Part shown: in pieces, positions 56,531 through 64,000 of the stretch
Layout: each line of letters opens with the position of its first letter
How positions within the stretch are numbered: position 1 is the first letter of the stretch
Origin: Wolbachia endosymbiont (group A) of Longitarsus flavicornis
GTDB lineage: Bacteria; Pseudomonadota; Alphaproteobacteria; Rickettsiales; Anaplasmataceae
Assembly (NCBI RefSeq): GCF_963931955.1
Contig: NZ_OZ008337.1
Coordinates: forward strand, 930,001 to 994,000
DNA length: 64,000 bases
Direction: 5' to 3'
Program-made: the position numbers and the translations under genes
Notes under the pieces: generated by a model
What the model saw: only the letters and a program-made list of their open reading frames with translations
Told to the model about the DNA's origin: nothing
The model's database searches: none

Positions 56531-57262
56531 TTAATTGTATTTATGCTGCATCAGTTGATCTAAATACCTAGCGATCATGTCAATTTCTAAATTCAGATAA
56601 TCATCTACTTTGTTGTACTGAAAAGTTGTATTTTCCCATGTGTAGGGAATTATATTTACTGTAAATTCGGCAGACCCCTTTTGAAATTCGATTTCTGATG
56701 GCAATTTTGTTGTCAAAGCTTGACTGTGCTCCTCAAATACATTTAAGTATTCTGCGGTGCTCGCCTGTGCTTCTCCTAAAAATTTCTCACCACAAACAAA
56801 TTTCGAAAGGGGTCTGATGATAACTGAGTTCACTGTGAGAGAAACCCCATCTAGTGTAACGGAGCCTTTTTTTGCAACAAATTTAATTAATTCTTGTGAG
56901 CACGATAGCTTGATTTCATGAGAATCTAAATTTCGCTCAATTGTTAAAATTTTTACTATCCCGTCAACATGACCCTGAACTAGGTGGCCATCGATCTTAT
57001 CACTTAATCTCATTGCTTGTTCTAGGTTTATTTTTTCCCCTATTTTCCACGTATTTAAGTTAGCAACCTTCATAGTTTCTTGAGACACTTGGACTGTAAA
57101 TATATCGCTCATTATATCAACAACAGTTAAACACACACCAGAGCAAGCTATTGAATCTCCTTTACTTATAGAGGATAAATTTTGTGTTTTGATATGGAAA
57201 GAGTTGGAGTGGGTGGTAGTATCAGTTATAGTCCCGATATCCGTGATAATTCCTTTAAACAT
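56531..57262 (-). CDS. ribE: Riboflavin synthase, with in-frame palindromic insert
   Basis: The 243-residue trimeric enzyme makes riboflavin from two lumazines. The two repeats are visible: MFKGIITDIGTI, SIACSGVCLTVV, then LVQGHVDGI, KGSVTLDGVSLTVNSV and IPYTWENTTF. It is some 45-50 residues longer than usual because of a segment at about 149-197 (RPLSKFVCGEKFLGEAQAST and onwards). The segment lies between LTVNSV and FTVNIIPYTW in the second barrel. Flanking motifs are intact, so activity is probably kept. Confidence 0.92.
   Translation of the reverse strand: MFKGIITDIGTITDTTTHSNSFHIKTQNLSSISKGDSIACSGVCLTVVDIMSDIFTVQVSQETMKVANLNTWKIGEKINLEQAMRLSDKIDGHLVQGHVDGIVKILTIERNLDSHEIKLSCSQELIKFVAKKGSVTLDGVSLTVNSVIIRPLSKFVCGEKFLGEAQASTAEYLNVFEEHSQALTTKLPSEIEFQKGSAEFTVNIIPYTWENTTFQYNKVDDYLNLEIDMIARYLDQLMQHKYN
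56671..56816. repeat. Protein-coding palindromic element inside ribE
   Basis: The outer 20 bases (56671-56690 and 56797-56816) are inverted complements at 18 of 20 positions. The centre (56736-56751) is again palindromic (AATAC/GTATT). The 146-bp unit is read through in frame as part of ribE. Protein-coding palindromic repeats have been reported for Rickettsia and Wolbachia, and this fits. Confidence 0.75.
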
Positions 57263-57320
57263 ATGGTGAAAATAAATAATTTTACCATGAAAGATCTCTT
57301 AGGACAACTTGTTTACATTA

Positions 57321-58212
57321 GACTTCTTTCAAAATTCATGTATGGAGCTCAAAATTGTGAATTGCAGCAATCAAATTAAACCTTAAACCAAAACGTTTTC
57401 GTCGGTTTCTATACCTGTCCGAGATGATTTTAAACCTTTTCAATAAGCCAATTACGTTTTCAACAATTGCCCTTTGGCTCATAAGTGCCCTGTTCTCTTT
57501 TTTTTGTTCTTTGCTTAACGGATTCTTTTTCATTTTCCTGTGCGGTAATACAACATTTTTGTGTATCTTCTGCATTCCCCTGTAGCCGGCATCAGCTAAG
57601 ATTTTGGTGTCCGGTAATATTGCTACCTTTGATTCTCTAAACATCCGAAAATCGTGTTTTCTACCATTCGAGAAAGATGTGCATATGACTTTTTTACTCT
57701 TCTTCTCTGTTACTATTTGTGTTTTTATAGTATGCCTTTTTTTCTTTCCAGAGTAGAAGGGCTTTTGCTTTTTTTTGGTCTCTCTACTGGCGTTTCAGTT
57801 CCGTCTATTACTAAAACTTCATATTCTACATCACTCTTTAATAGCTCTTTTTTTCCTGGTAATGCAAAATCTGGATGTTTTATTAATATGTCTTCTACCT
57901 ATCTTATTATTTTAAAACTGTTACTTTCACTCATGCCATAGCTTTGCCCAATATGAAAATATGTACGATATTCTCTTATATATTCCAGTGCCATAAGTAG
58001 CCTGTCTTCTATGCAAAGTTTACTTTTTCTTCCACTTCTAGCTTTTTTTCTTTTATCCTCCACTTCTAGAATTTCTACCATTCGCTCAAATGTTGCTTTT
58101 TTTACCCCTGTTAAACGTCGAAACTTTTCTCCTTCTAACTTTTCTATTTCCTTATATTTCATGCTTTCAAATACTTCATCTTACACTCCCTCTAACAATT
58201 TTGAAAGAAGTC
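57321..58212 (-). mobile_element. IS5-family element (ISWpi1-like), copy 3
   Basis: This 892-bp copy has the same 16-bp ends and TA on both sides (57319-57320, 58213-58214). It lies between the starts of ribE and the end of the 58227 gene; 58 bases separate it from the ribE ATG, so it may affect the ribE promoter. Confidence 0.9.
57336..58162 (-). pseudogene. IS5-family transposase, nonsense-disrupted (copy 3)
   Basis: It has the same structure as in copies 1 and 2: an 87-codon first frame from 58162 stopped by TAG after SFKIIR, then the A8 slip site and a second frame ending at 57336. No difference from the other copies was seen in the translated parts. Confidence 0.8.
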
Positions 58213-58226
58213 TATTTTGGGTAAGT

Positions 58227-59924
58227 TTAAATGCGAGAAGGAGATTTGTTCTGTTCAATAGATTCTACAGAATATTCAGAATATATAAAGCGAGCTAAAT
58301 TCAAAATACACAGCGCGATTAATATTGGTAGTCCTATGTTCAATGCTAGCCCAATACTTTCTCTTTTTTCTGGTGGTACTAATCCTTTTAACATTGACAC
58401 TTTTCCTAACGGAAAATGCCATAAGCAAAGTGTCGATGCAGATGCTACTATTATAAATAGACAAAAATAAGCCTTTTTTGAGGAAAATACAGTTTTTAAT
58501 GATGATTTGAGTGTAATGTTAGTAGGTGGTAGAGTTTTAGCTTCATTTGTTGCTGGTGAAAGATCTTTAATTGGTAAAGGGTTTGTAGATTTGTGAGGAG
58601 TATTTTCATGTTGTGGAGAAGGTTGTTGTATATAAACACCTGAAACTAATTTAAGCAATTGCTCTTTTTTTCTATATACTTGTTTTTGTAAATATTCTCT
58701 ACCTAAAAGTGAGTTACTAAGAGGTTGTGGCCTTTCGAGTATCTGTAATACTTCTGATATTTCGCCTGGCTCTAAGATTGCATGTAATTGTTTATCTTGA
58801 AAGTAAACAATATTGAATACTGAGCTAAAAATATTGCGAAATGTTTCTGGATCTTGATTTTTGTACCCACTCATCACTTCAATAAATATTTCATCGAGTT
58901 TTTTTCCCCTGCGCTCAATCTGGTTATCTATCATAGCTACTCTAGCATCATTTCGTGCTTGTTTTATGGTAGGTTGTTTTTCTTCTTCTGGTAGTTCTTG
59001 AGCTTGCTTTTTCGATTTTTTTCTATTAGCTTTAAAATACTCTGTGTGCGAAGTAATTTGACCGAAATCAGAAATAAGCATTGTGACGTCTTCTATTCTT
59101 CTTTCGTCGATTCCATCTTTTTGTGTTACCTTGTCCTGTTTTGTCTCTTGAAGTGTTGGATGGTAAGTCAAAGCCCTCTGGTTTCGTATGGACAGTTTTG
59201 GTGGCTGTTGAAAGAAGAATTGTATTGTATTAAAAAAATTGGGTAGCCGAAAAGAAGATCCAAACCAAAAAAAATTGTCACGCATTGCAGCAACAACTAT
59301 TGGAACCCGCATCACTTGCTTTTTACTACTTGTTAAATTATAGCCAAACAGGCCTGTAACTGGTACGATTTGTCTATTTTGTGCGTTTTTTTGGTTAGTC
59401 TCACTCTGTTCTTTTTTGTCTTCATTTTCAGTTTTTTCTGTATGTTGTAGCTTTTCATTTAGAAATAACTCGATTTGGTGCAAGTTGTCCAGGTTAATGT
59501 TTTCAACGTCTGTTTGTAGCGTTATCGTTGTGCCCTGCAGAAGGATTTGAGGCGGAGCATTATTTACGAATTCTTCTACAGTTTTATAACTGTTAGTTTT
59601 ACAGTAGTTATTATATAGTTCACTGCTTTCTTTGGGCACTTTTATGTTTGCTGTAAAATTTTTTTCCCGGGAAAGGCAGATTTTGAAAAAATTAATTAAA
59701 GAGTTTATTCGAAATAATCTTATATTAAAGGTGTCTTTATCTGTTGCTGTTAGCTCAAATGAAAATTCTTGTATATTACTTTCAATACTTCTCGAGCGAA
59801 TAGTACTGATCTTAATTGTTTCGCTAGAAAATGCTTTACTTATGTTTCTGGATTTTTCCTTAAAGAGCTTAGGTAAATCCTCTATTTTATACTTATTCTT
59901 AGTTTCAGTATTACTGTTGTGCAT
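58227..59924 (-). CDS. Unknown protein with C-terminal membrane pair
   Basis: I do not recognise this 565-residue protein. The N-terminal 330 residues look globular and mixed in charge, with a Gln/Asn/Lys-rich linker at 160-190. A helical basic region follows (300-420), then a Pro/Ser/Thr-rich stretch at 430-470. Two hydrophobic segments lie at about 481-500 and 520-548, with a short basic tail. The C-terminal end lies 14 bases from IS5 copy 3 but has its own stop. The plan resembles the other large membrane-tailed proteins here. Confidence 0.78.
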   Translation of the reverse strand: MHNSNTETKNKYKIEDLPKLFKEKSRNISKAFSSETIKISTIRSRSIESNIQEFSFELTATDKDTFNIRLFRINSLINFFKICLSREKNFTANIKVPKESSELYNNYCKTNSYKTVEEFVNNAPPQILLQGTTITLQTDVENINLDNLHQIELFLNEKLQHTEKTENEDKKEQSETNQKNAQNRQIVPVTGLFGYNLTSSKKQVMRVPIVVAAMRDNFFWFGSSFRLPNFFNTIQFFFQQPPKLSIRNQRALTYHPTLQETKQDKVTQKDGIDERRIEDVTMLISDFGQITSHTEYFKANRKKSKKQAQELPEEEKQPTIKQARNDARVAMIDNQIERRGKKLDEIFIEVMSGYKNQDPETFRNIFSSVFNIVYFQDKQLHAILEPGEISEVLQILERPQPLSNSLLGREYLQKQVYRKKEQLLKLVSGVYIQQPSPQHENTPHKSTNPLPIKDLSPATNEAKTLPPTNITLKSSLKTVFSSKKAYFCLFIIVASASTLCLWHFPLGKVSMLKGLVPPEKRESIGLALNIGLPILIALCILNLARFIYSEYSVESIEQNKSPSRI

Positions 59925-60017
59925 AGTTGATACAGCAAATTCATCAACGCAAAGGTAAATAAAAAAGATTAATCAGTCAATAAATTAATAATCAGAATAG
60001 GGCAATTTTTCGGATTG

Positions 60018-60045
60018 TTGATGATATTTAAAATTTCACTATAAT
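60018..60045 (+). promoter_or_regulatory. Sigma-70-type promoter of pheS
   Basis: TTGATG (60018-60023) and TATAAT (60040-60045) are 16 bases apart, 25 bases before pheS. It would also drive glmU. Confidence 0.55.
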
Positions 60046-60070
60046 GAAAGTTTAAGCCAGCGTTTTTAAG

Positions 60071-61114
60071 ATGAATAAAGAGTTATTAGATGACATACTT
60101 TCACTTGAAGATAAAGCAGTTTCCGAAATTGAGAATGCTTCTTTTTTGCAAGATTTAGAAAAAGTTAGACTATTATATTTGGGAAAAAAGGGTGTAGTTA
60201 GAGCGTATTTTGATAACTTAAAAAAGATAGAAAATGCAGAGAAAAAGCGTGATTTAGGCGCAGTTATTAATGCTTTACGTGATAAGATAGATCATCTTAT
60301 CATGAATAGGGAAAATGTGCTAAAAACAGAAGAAGTTAACTTTAAATTGCAGAACGAGGCAGTTGATATTACGTTGCCTGTTAGACCAGAAAAAATCGGC
60401 AAGATCCATCCACTCAGTAAAGTTATAAATGAAGTAAAGCTTATTTTTGCACATATGGGTTTTAAAGCAGTTGATGGCCCTGATATTGAAGATGAATTTT
60501 ATGTATTTGATGCACTGAATACTCCAAGTCATCATCCTGCGCGAGAGGAGCAAGATACCTTCTACTTAAAGAATAAAATAAACGATAAAAGAATGGTACT
60601 GCGCACTCACACTTCATCTGTACAGATTAGAACCATGGAAAAAACAAAAAAATTCCCAATTAAAATAGTAGCCCCTGGTAGGGTATACAGAAATGACTTT
60701 GATGCAACTCATACTCCTATGTTTCACCAGATAGAAGGGTTATATGTCGATGAAAACGTCAATATGGGCCAGTTAAAATTTACTATTCATCACTTCCTTA
60801 ATAAGTTTTTTGGAGATAAAGGGCTGAAGATACGTTTTCGTAATAGTTTTTTTCCTTTTACTGAACCCTCTGCGGAAGTGGACATAAGTTATAAAGGTAG
60901 TAAATGGATAGAAGTGCTTGGATGTGGTATGGTGCATCCAAATGTCTTTCAAAATGTTGGAATAGACCATACTAAATACAACGGTTTTGCGTTTGGCATT
61001 GGTATAGAAAGGCTTGCGATGCTAAAATATCAAATCAGCGACCTAAGAAGCTTTTACGATAACAAAATCAGTTGGCTTGATCATTATGGTTTTCATTTTT
61101 CATCTTTAAGATAA
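60071..61114 (+). CDS. pheS: Phenylalanyl-tRNA synthetase alpha subunit
   Basis: The 347-residue class II synthetase subunit has an N-terminal coiled coil (1-85) that binds tRNA. Motif 2 lies in the VLRTHTSSVQIRTM...VYRNDFDATHTPMFHQIEGL region and motif 3 in FGIGIERLAMLKY. It charges tRNA-Phe with PheT, which is not in the window. The stop is directly followed by the GTG of glmU. Confidence 0.96.
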   Translation: MNKELLDDILSLEDKAVSEIENASFLQDLEKVRLLYLGKKGVVRAYFDNLKKIENAEKKRDLGAVINALRDKIDHLIMNRENVLKTEEVNFKLQNEAVDITLPVRPEKIGKIHPLSKVINEVKLIFAHMGFKAVDGPDIEDEFYVFDALNTPSHHPAREEQDTFYLKNKINDKRMVLRTHTSSVQIRTMEKTKKFPIKIVAPGRVYRNDFDATHTPMFHQIEGLYVDENVNMGQLKFTIHHFLNKFFGDKGLKIRFRNSFFPFTEPSAEVDISYKGSKWIEVLGCGMVHPNVFQNVGIDHTKYNGFAFGIGIERLAMLKYQISDLRSFYDNKISWLDHYGFHFSSLR

Positions 61115-62407
61115 GTGATAAATAAAGCTCATACTTTTATCATACTTGCTGCCGGGCATGGCAGGCGGATGAATTCAGATTTGCCTAAGGTTCTGCACGA
61201 AATAGGCAATTTTTCCATGCTTCAGCATGTCATTTACAATGCAAAACAGTTAAATCCTGAAAATATTGCTGTTGTAGTTGATCAGCCTTTAATTGAAAGA
61301 CTAAAGTGCTTTGAGGATATACAGTTAATTACACAAGAATCAACACTCGGCACGGGGGATGCAGTCAAAACTGCGATGAGAAACCTGAAAGAATTGCCAG
61401 ATTCGAACATAGTTGTTGTGCAGTATGGAGATACTCCGCTCATAAAAAGCAGCACAATAACTAAAATGATTAGTTATTTAGAAGGCAAGGCTCTAGTTTG
61501 CCTAGGTTTTAGGGCAAGCAATAAAGAATATGGTAGGTTAATCATTGAGAATGGTTCCTTAAGAGAAATCGTAGAAGCAAAGAGTGATAAAAATAATCAT
61601 GAAGAGTTTCTTGCCAATGCTGGAATAATGGTTGCATATGCAAAGAATTTACGTGAATTGGTGGAGAAAATAGAGTGCAATAGCTCAACTCATGAATATT
61701 ATTTGACCGATATAGTTTCCATTGCAGTGAAGAGTAATTTAAATGTCGGTTACGTTATTACGGGTGGAGAAGAAGCAACGGGAATAAATAACAGAAATGA
61801 CCTTATAAAAGCTGAATTTTACTTTCAAGAAAATAAAAGAAAAATTTTTACCGACGCCGGAGTAACACTTGTTGCGCCAGAGACTGTTTTCTTTTCTCTT
61901 GATACGCAAATTGCCAGAGATTCAGTGATTTACCCATACGTTTTTTTTGGTCCTGGAGTGAAAATAGAGTCTGGTGCGAAAATGCTGCCATTTTTGTATT
62001 TAGAAAACTGCTTAATTAAAAGTAATGCTGAGGTCGGTCCATTTACCAGAATACGCGGAAACACAACAATTGGTAATAAGGCAAAAATAGGAAATTTTGT
62101 GGAAGTGAAAACAAGTGAAGTTGGTCAAAACACTAGAATAAAACACTTAAGTTATATAGGAAATGCTAAAGTAGGGCAGGGGAGTAATATAGGAGCAGGC
62201 ACTATTGTTTGTAATTATGATGGGAAAAATAAATATGAAACGAATATAGGGAGCAATTGCTTTGTTGGCGCCAATAGCTCACTAATTGCGCCGCTTAATA
62301 TTCATGATGAATCTGTAATTGCAGCAGGTAGTGTTATAGTTGAGGATGTACCAGAAAAAAGCCTTGCAATAGCAAGAGAAAAGCAGGTGATTAAGAAAAT
62401 AAAGTAA
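61115..62407 (+). CDS. glmU: Bifunctional GlcNAc-1-P uridyltransferase / GlcN-1-P acetyltransferase
   Basis: The 430-residue enzyme makes UDP-GlcNAc. The N-terminal pyrophosphorylase has LAAGHGRRMNSDLPKVLHE and QYGDTPLI. The C-terminal left-handed beta-helix has hexapeptide repeats with RIRGNTTIGNKAKIGNFVEVK and NYDGKNKYETNIG (acetyltransferase active site). The start is a GTG abutting pheS, which implies coupled translation. UDP-GlcNAc would feed lipid II synthesis, since Wolbachia lack LPS. Confidence 0.95.
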   Translation: MINKAHTFIILAAGHGRRMNSDLPKVLHEIGNFSMLQHVIYNAKQLNPENIAVVVDQPLIERLKCFEDIQLITQESTLGTGDAVKTAMRNLKELPDSNIVVVQYGDTPLIKSSTITKMISYLEGKALVCLGFRASNKEYGRLIIENGSLREIVEAKSDKNNHEEFLANAGIMVAYAKNLRELVEKIECNSSTHEYYLTDIVSIAVKSNLNVGYVITGGEEATGINNRNDLIKAEFYFQENKRKIFTDAGVTLVAPETVFFSLDTQIARDSVIYPYVFFGPGVKIESGAKMLPFLYLENCLIKSNAEVGPFTRIRGNTTIGNKAKIGNFVEVKTSEVGQNTRIKHLSYIGNAKVGQGSNIGAGTIVCNYDGKNKYETNIGSNCFVGANSSLIAPLNIHDESVIAAGSVIVEDVPEKSLAIAREKQVIKKIK

Positions 62408-62425
62408 TTTGCTGTAATTATATTA

Positions 62426-63244
62426 GACTTCTTGCATAACCATATAACAAACTTTTATTAGGAATAGAAACGAAAAAACTTACTTGACAAACTCCGCCAG
62501 CGCCCTTATCATGAAACTGAAGCTATATTATTTAACTTCCCAATCTGTGCAGATTAAAACGACAAGAAAACTTGTATTTGGCGTACTATGCTTAATTTTT
62601 TGCACTATGTGTACCTTATGTCTTTATCAAATTTCTAGGTTTTTACCTATATAAGCTGAAACGCGCTTATAAAGCGTTCAAGACATCACCCAACGTCAAA
62701 TTTTAAAATAGAGAGTGAATAACTAGCTACTGCGGGTTTTCTATGCCTTTTTTTTCTGCCTGGTAAATTTCTTAAATATTAAAGCTAAGGTTAGTTGCAT
62801 TTAAAAGCAGCTAAATTGCAGCGTTTAAGACTTAAAAACGCCAATACTGAAAATAGACAATGACTAGGGCTTCTTTTGCCTTTTTTTTCGTTTGGTAAAT
62901 TTCTTAATGTTTGTAGCTAAAAGAGCCCAAGAGAGGTGTCATTCCAATGCCCCTGTGATGTCATTCCAGCGCGTGACGCTGGAATCCCAAAAAAAGGATG
63001 ATGTCATCCCAGTGCCCTGACTACTTGGATCCAGAAAACTTAACTTTAAATAAGTGGCTGCATAATAAAGACTAGATTCCAGACTGGAATGACATCACAG
63101 GGGTACTGGGATAACATCATCATAAAGGAACCAGTGTCAAGCTACTCGGATGACAGGAGAAGGGGCTACTTGCATGACGGTGTCGGTAAACTTAGAGCTA
63201 TAATAACTATTTGCCTTTTTTCTGCTTAGGTTATGCAAGAAGTC
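62426..63244 (+). repeat. 819-bp MITE-like element with IS5-like ends
   Basis: Perfect 16-bp inverted ends GACTTCTTGCATAACC are flanked by TA (62424-62425, 63245-63246). The left 500 bases match the element at 39361; the right part holds the palindrome cluster that recurs inverted at 42770-42960. It has no coding capacity of note. The remainder of this gap (63247-63335) shows nothing further. Confidence 0.78.
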
Positions 63245-63335
63245 TACTGTCTGAGAAAAGGTAGATAAAAGATGAAAACAGATAGAAGTATTTAAGTAGC
63301 TCAAAAGGAACGTTAAGTCATGTTTTTTATTTATA

Positions 63336-63364
63336 TTGACAGTATATATGACATCGTTTACGAT
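63336..63364 (+). promoter_or_regulatory. Sigma-70-type promoter of rplU-rpmA
   Basis: TTGACA (63336-63341, perfect) and TACGAT (63359-63364) have 17-base spacing, 30 bases before rplU. Confidence 0.6.
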
Positions 63365-63394
63365 TAAAGTTAATAACAATAATTTATATTTATC

Positions 63395-63697
63395 ATGTTT
63401 GCAGTAATTGAGACTGGTGGAAAGCAATATTTAGTAAAAGAAGGCAGTATAATAAAGGTAGAGAAGTTAGAAGCTGAAGAAAAAAAAGAGGTGGAAATCA
63501 ATAAGGTGATTTGTATTTCAAATAATGGCTTATCTTATTCATCTAATGCTACTGTTAAAGCTGAAGTATTGGAGCAGTGTAGAGGAGAAAAAATTATAAT
63601 CTTTAAGAAGAAAAGAAGAAAAAATTACCGTAGGAAAACTGGTCATAGGCAGTATATAACTGTTCTTCGTATCAATGAAATTAATCTTCAAAAGTAA
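63395..63697 (+). CDS. rplU: 50S ribosomal protein L21
   Basis: The 100-residue protein starts MFAVIETGGKQYLVKEGS and ends with the Lys/Arg-rich RRKNYRRKTGHRQ...TVLRI block, both typical of L21, which binds 23S rRNA with L20. rpmA follows after 10 bases, the usual pair. Confidence 0.97.
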   Translation: MFAVIETGGKQYLVKEGSIIKVEKLEAEEKKEVEINKVICISNNGLSYSSNATVKAEVLEQCRGEKIIIFKKKRRKNYRRKTGHRQYITVLRINEINLQK

Positions 63698-63707
63698 GAG
63701 GTAAAAT

Positions 63708-63977
63708 ATGGCAACTAAAAAATCAGGTGGTAGTTCCTGTAATGGTAGAGATTCGGCAGGTCGTAGGTTAGGAATAAAGAAGAATGGGAAGGTTATTCCT
63801 GGTAACATAATTGTGCGCCAAAGAGGCACAAAATTCCATCCTGGAAAGAATGTTGGTATAGGTAAAGATCATACGATTTTTGCTAAAATAGAAGGCTGGG
63901 TCAGCTTTAGAAGGTCAGCAAATAAAAAGACTTTTATTGATATCTTGCCTACAGATAATATGAAAGCTTCAGCTTGA
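63708..63977 (+). CDS. rpmA: 50S ribosomal protein L27
   Basis: The 89-residue protein starts MATKKSGGSSCNGRDSAGRRLG, whose N-terminal tail reaches the peptidyl transferase centre. GNIIVRQRGTKFHPG and VGIGKDHTIFA follow. It lacks the cleaved leader found in Firmicutes. An AAGAGG ribosome site precedes it. It is the last gene of the window. Confidence 0.97.
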   Translation: MATKKSGGSSCNGRDSAGRRLGIKKNGKVIPGNIIVRQRGTKFHPGKNVGIGKDHTIFAKIEGWVSFRRSANKKTFIDILPTDNMKASA

Positions 63978-64000
63978 ATAAATCATGGGTCTGTAGCTCA

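Noticed and set aside
62426..63244. CRISPR array or tandem repeat array in the repeat-rich intergenic regions
   Set aside because: Repeats are few, irregularly spaced and palindromic in themselves; there are no uniform spacers and no cas genes.

Overview
The window reads as chromosome of a Wolbachia-type endosymbiont (Rickettsiales, Anaplasmataceae). The basis is the strong A+T bias, single-copy housekeeping genes that look alphaproteobacterial and rickettsial (hemA-type ALA synthase, xerD, icd, pheS, a PleC-like kinase), ankyrin-repeat proteins, a phage WO-like terminase scrap, a group II intron, several insertion sequences and many short intergenic palindromes. No rRNA, tRNA or CRISPR array was recognised.

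Layout. 1-6200: partial alpha/beta hydrolase, AI-2E family permease, DnaA-like ATPase, xerD, plsC, rpsT, gltA. 6435-7326: first of three apparently identical 892-bp IS5-family copies. 7431-15021: recF, bcp-like peroxiredoxin, sensor kinase, argD-rimM, efp with a catalytically degenerate SuhB homologue, hemA. 15090-18587: very large candidate effector. 18626-23257: htpG, a terminase remnant butted against fabD, rpmE, nadK. 23344-25236: HAD-like membrane protein. 25302-27920: a mobile-element island (IS5 copy 2, IS110 copy A, dispersed repeat). 27969-33134: nusA-infB-rbfA-ubiA operon on the minus strand. 33223-38598: an RND efflux gene split by a 2.3-kb group II intron and also frameshifted. 38774-45060: small membrane protein, an 810-bp MITE-like element, a glutamine-synthetase-like protein, dnaA, RDD protein, icd. 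45117-46498: IS110 copy B. 46599-53025: ankyrin membrane protein, then an overlapping minus-strand operon of a secreted ankyrin protein, a secreted pentapeptide-repeat protein and gmk. 53066-58212: a second IS5-type element inside a decayed gene, phosphomannomutase, cvpA, ribE carrying an in-frame palindromic insert, IS5 copy 3. 58227-63977: membrane protein, pheS-glmU, an 819-bp MITE-like element, rplU-rpmA.

The strongest observation concerns the two IS110-family elements. Each carries, upstream of its broken transposase gene, a structured noncoding left end that matches the bridge-RNA design known from IS621. Two stems are held by compensatory base changes between the copies. A donor loop carries a 9-nt match to the element's own right end plus a CT core, and a 6-nt complement of its left end. 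A target loop differs between the copies in step with their different flanking target sequences. Copy A sits on the CT in the loop-proximal arm of a Wolbachia intergenic palindrome. Function is inferred, but the guide matches can be read directly.

Four large genes (15090-18587, 23344-25236, 46599-48986, 58227-59924) share a plan of a big soluble N-terminal part and C-terminal membrane helices; they are the best host-interaction candidates here, by inference only.
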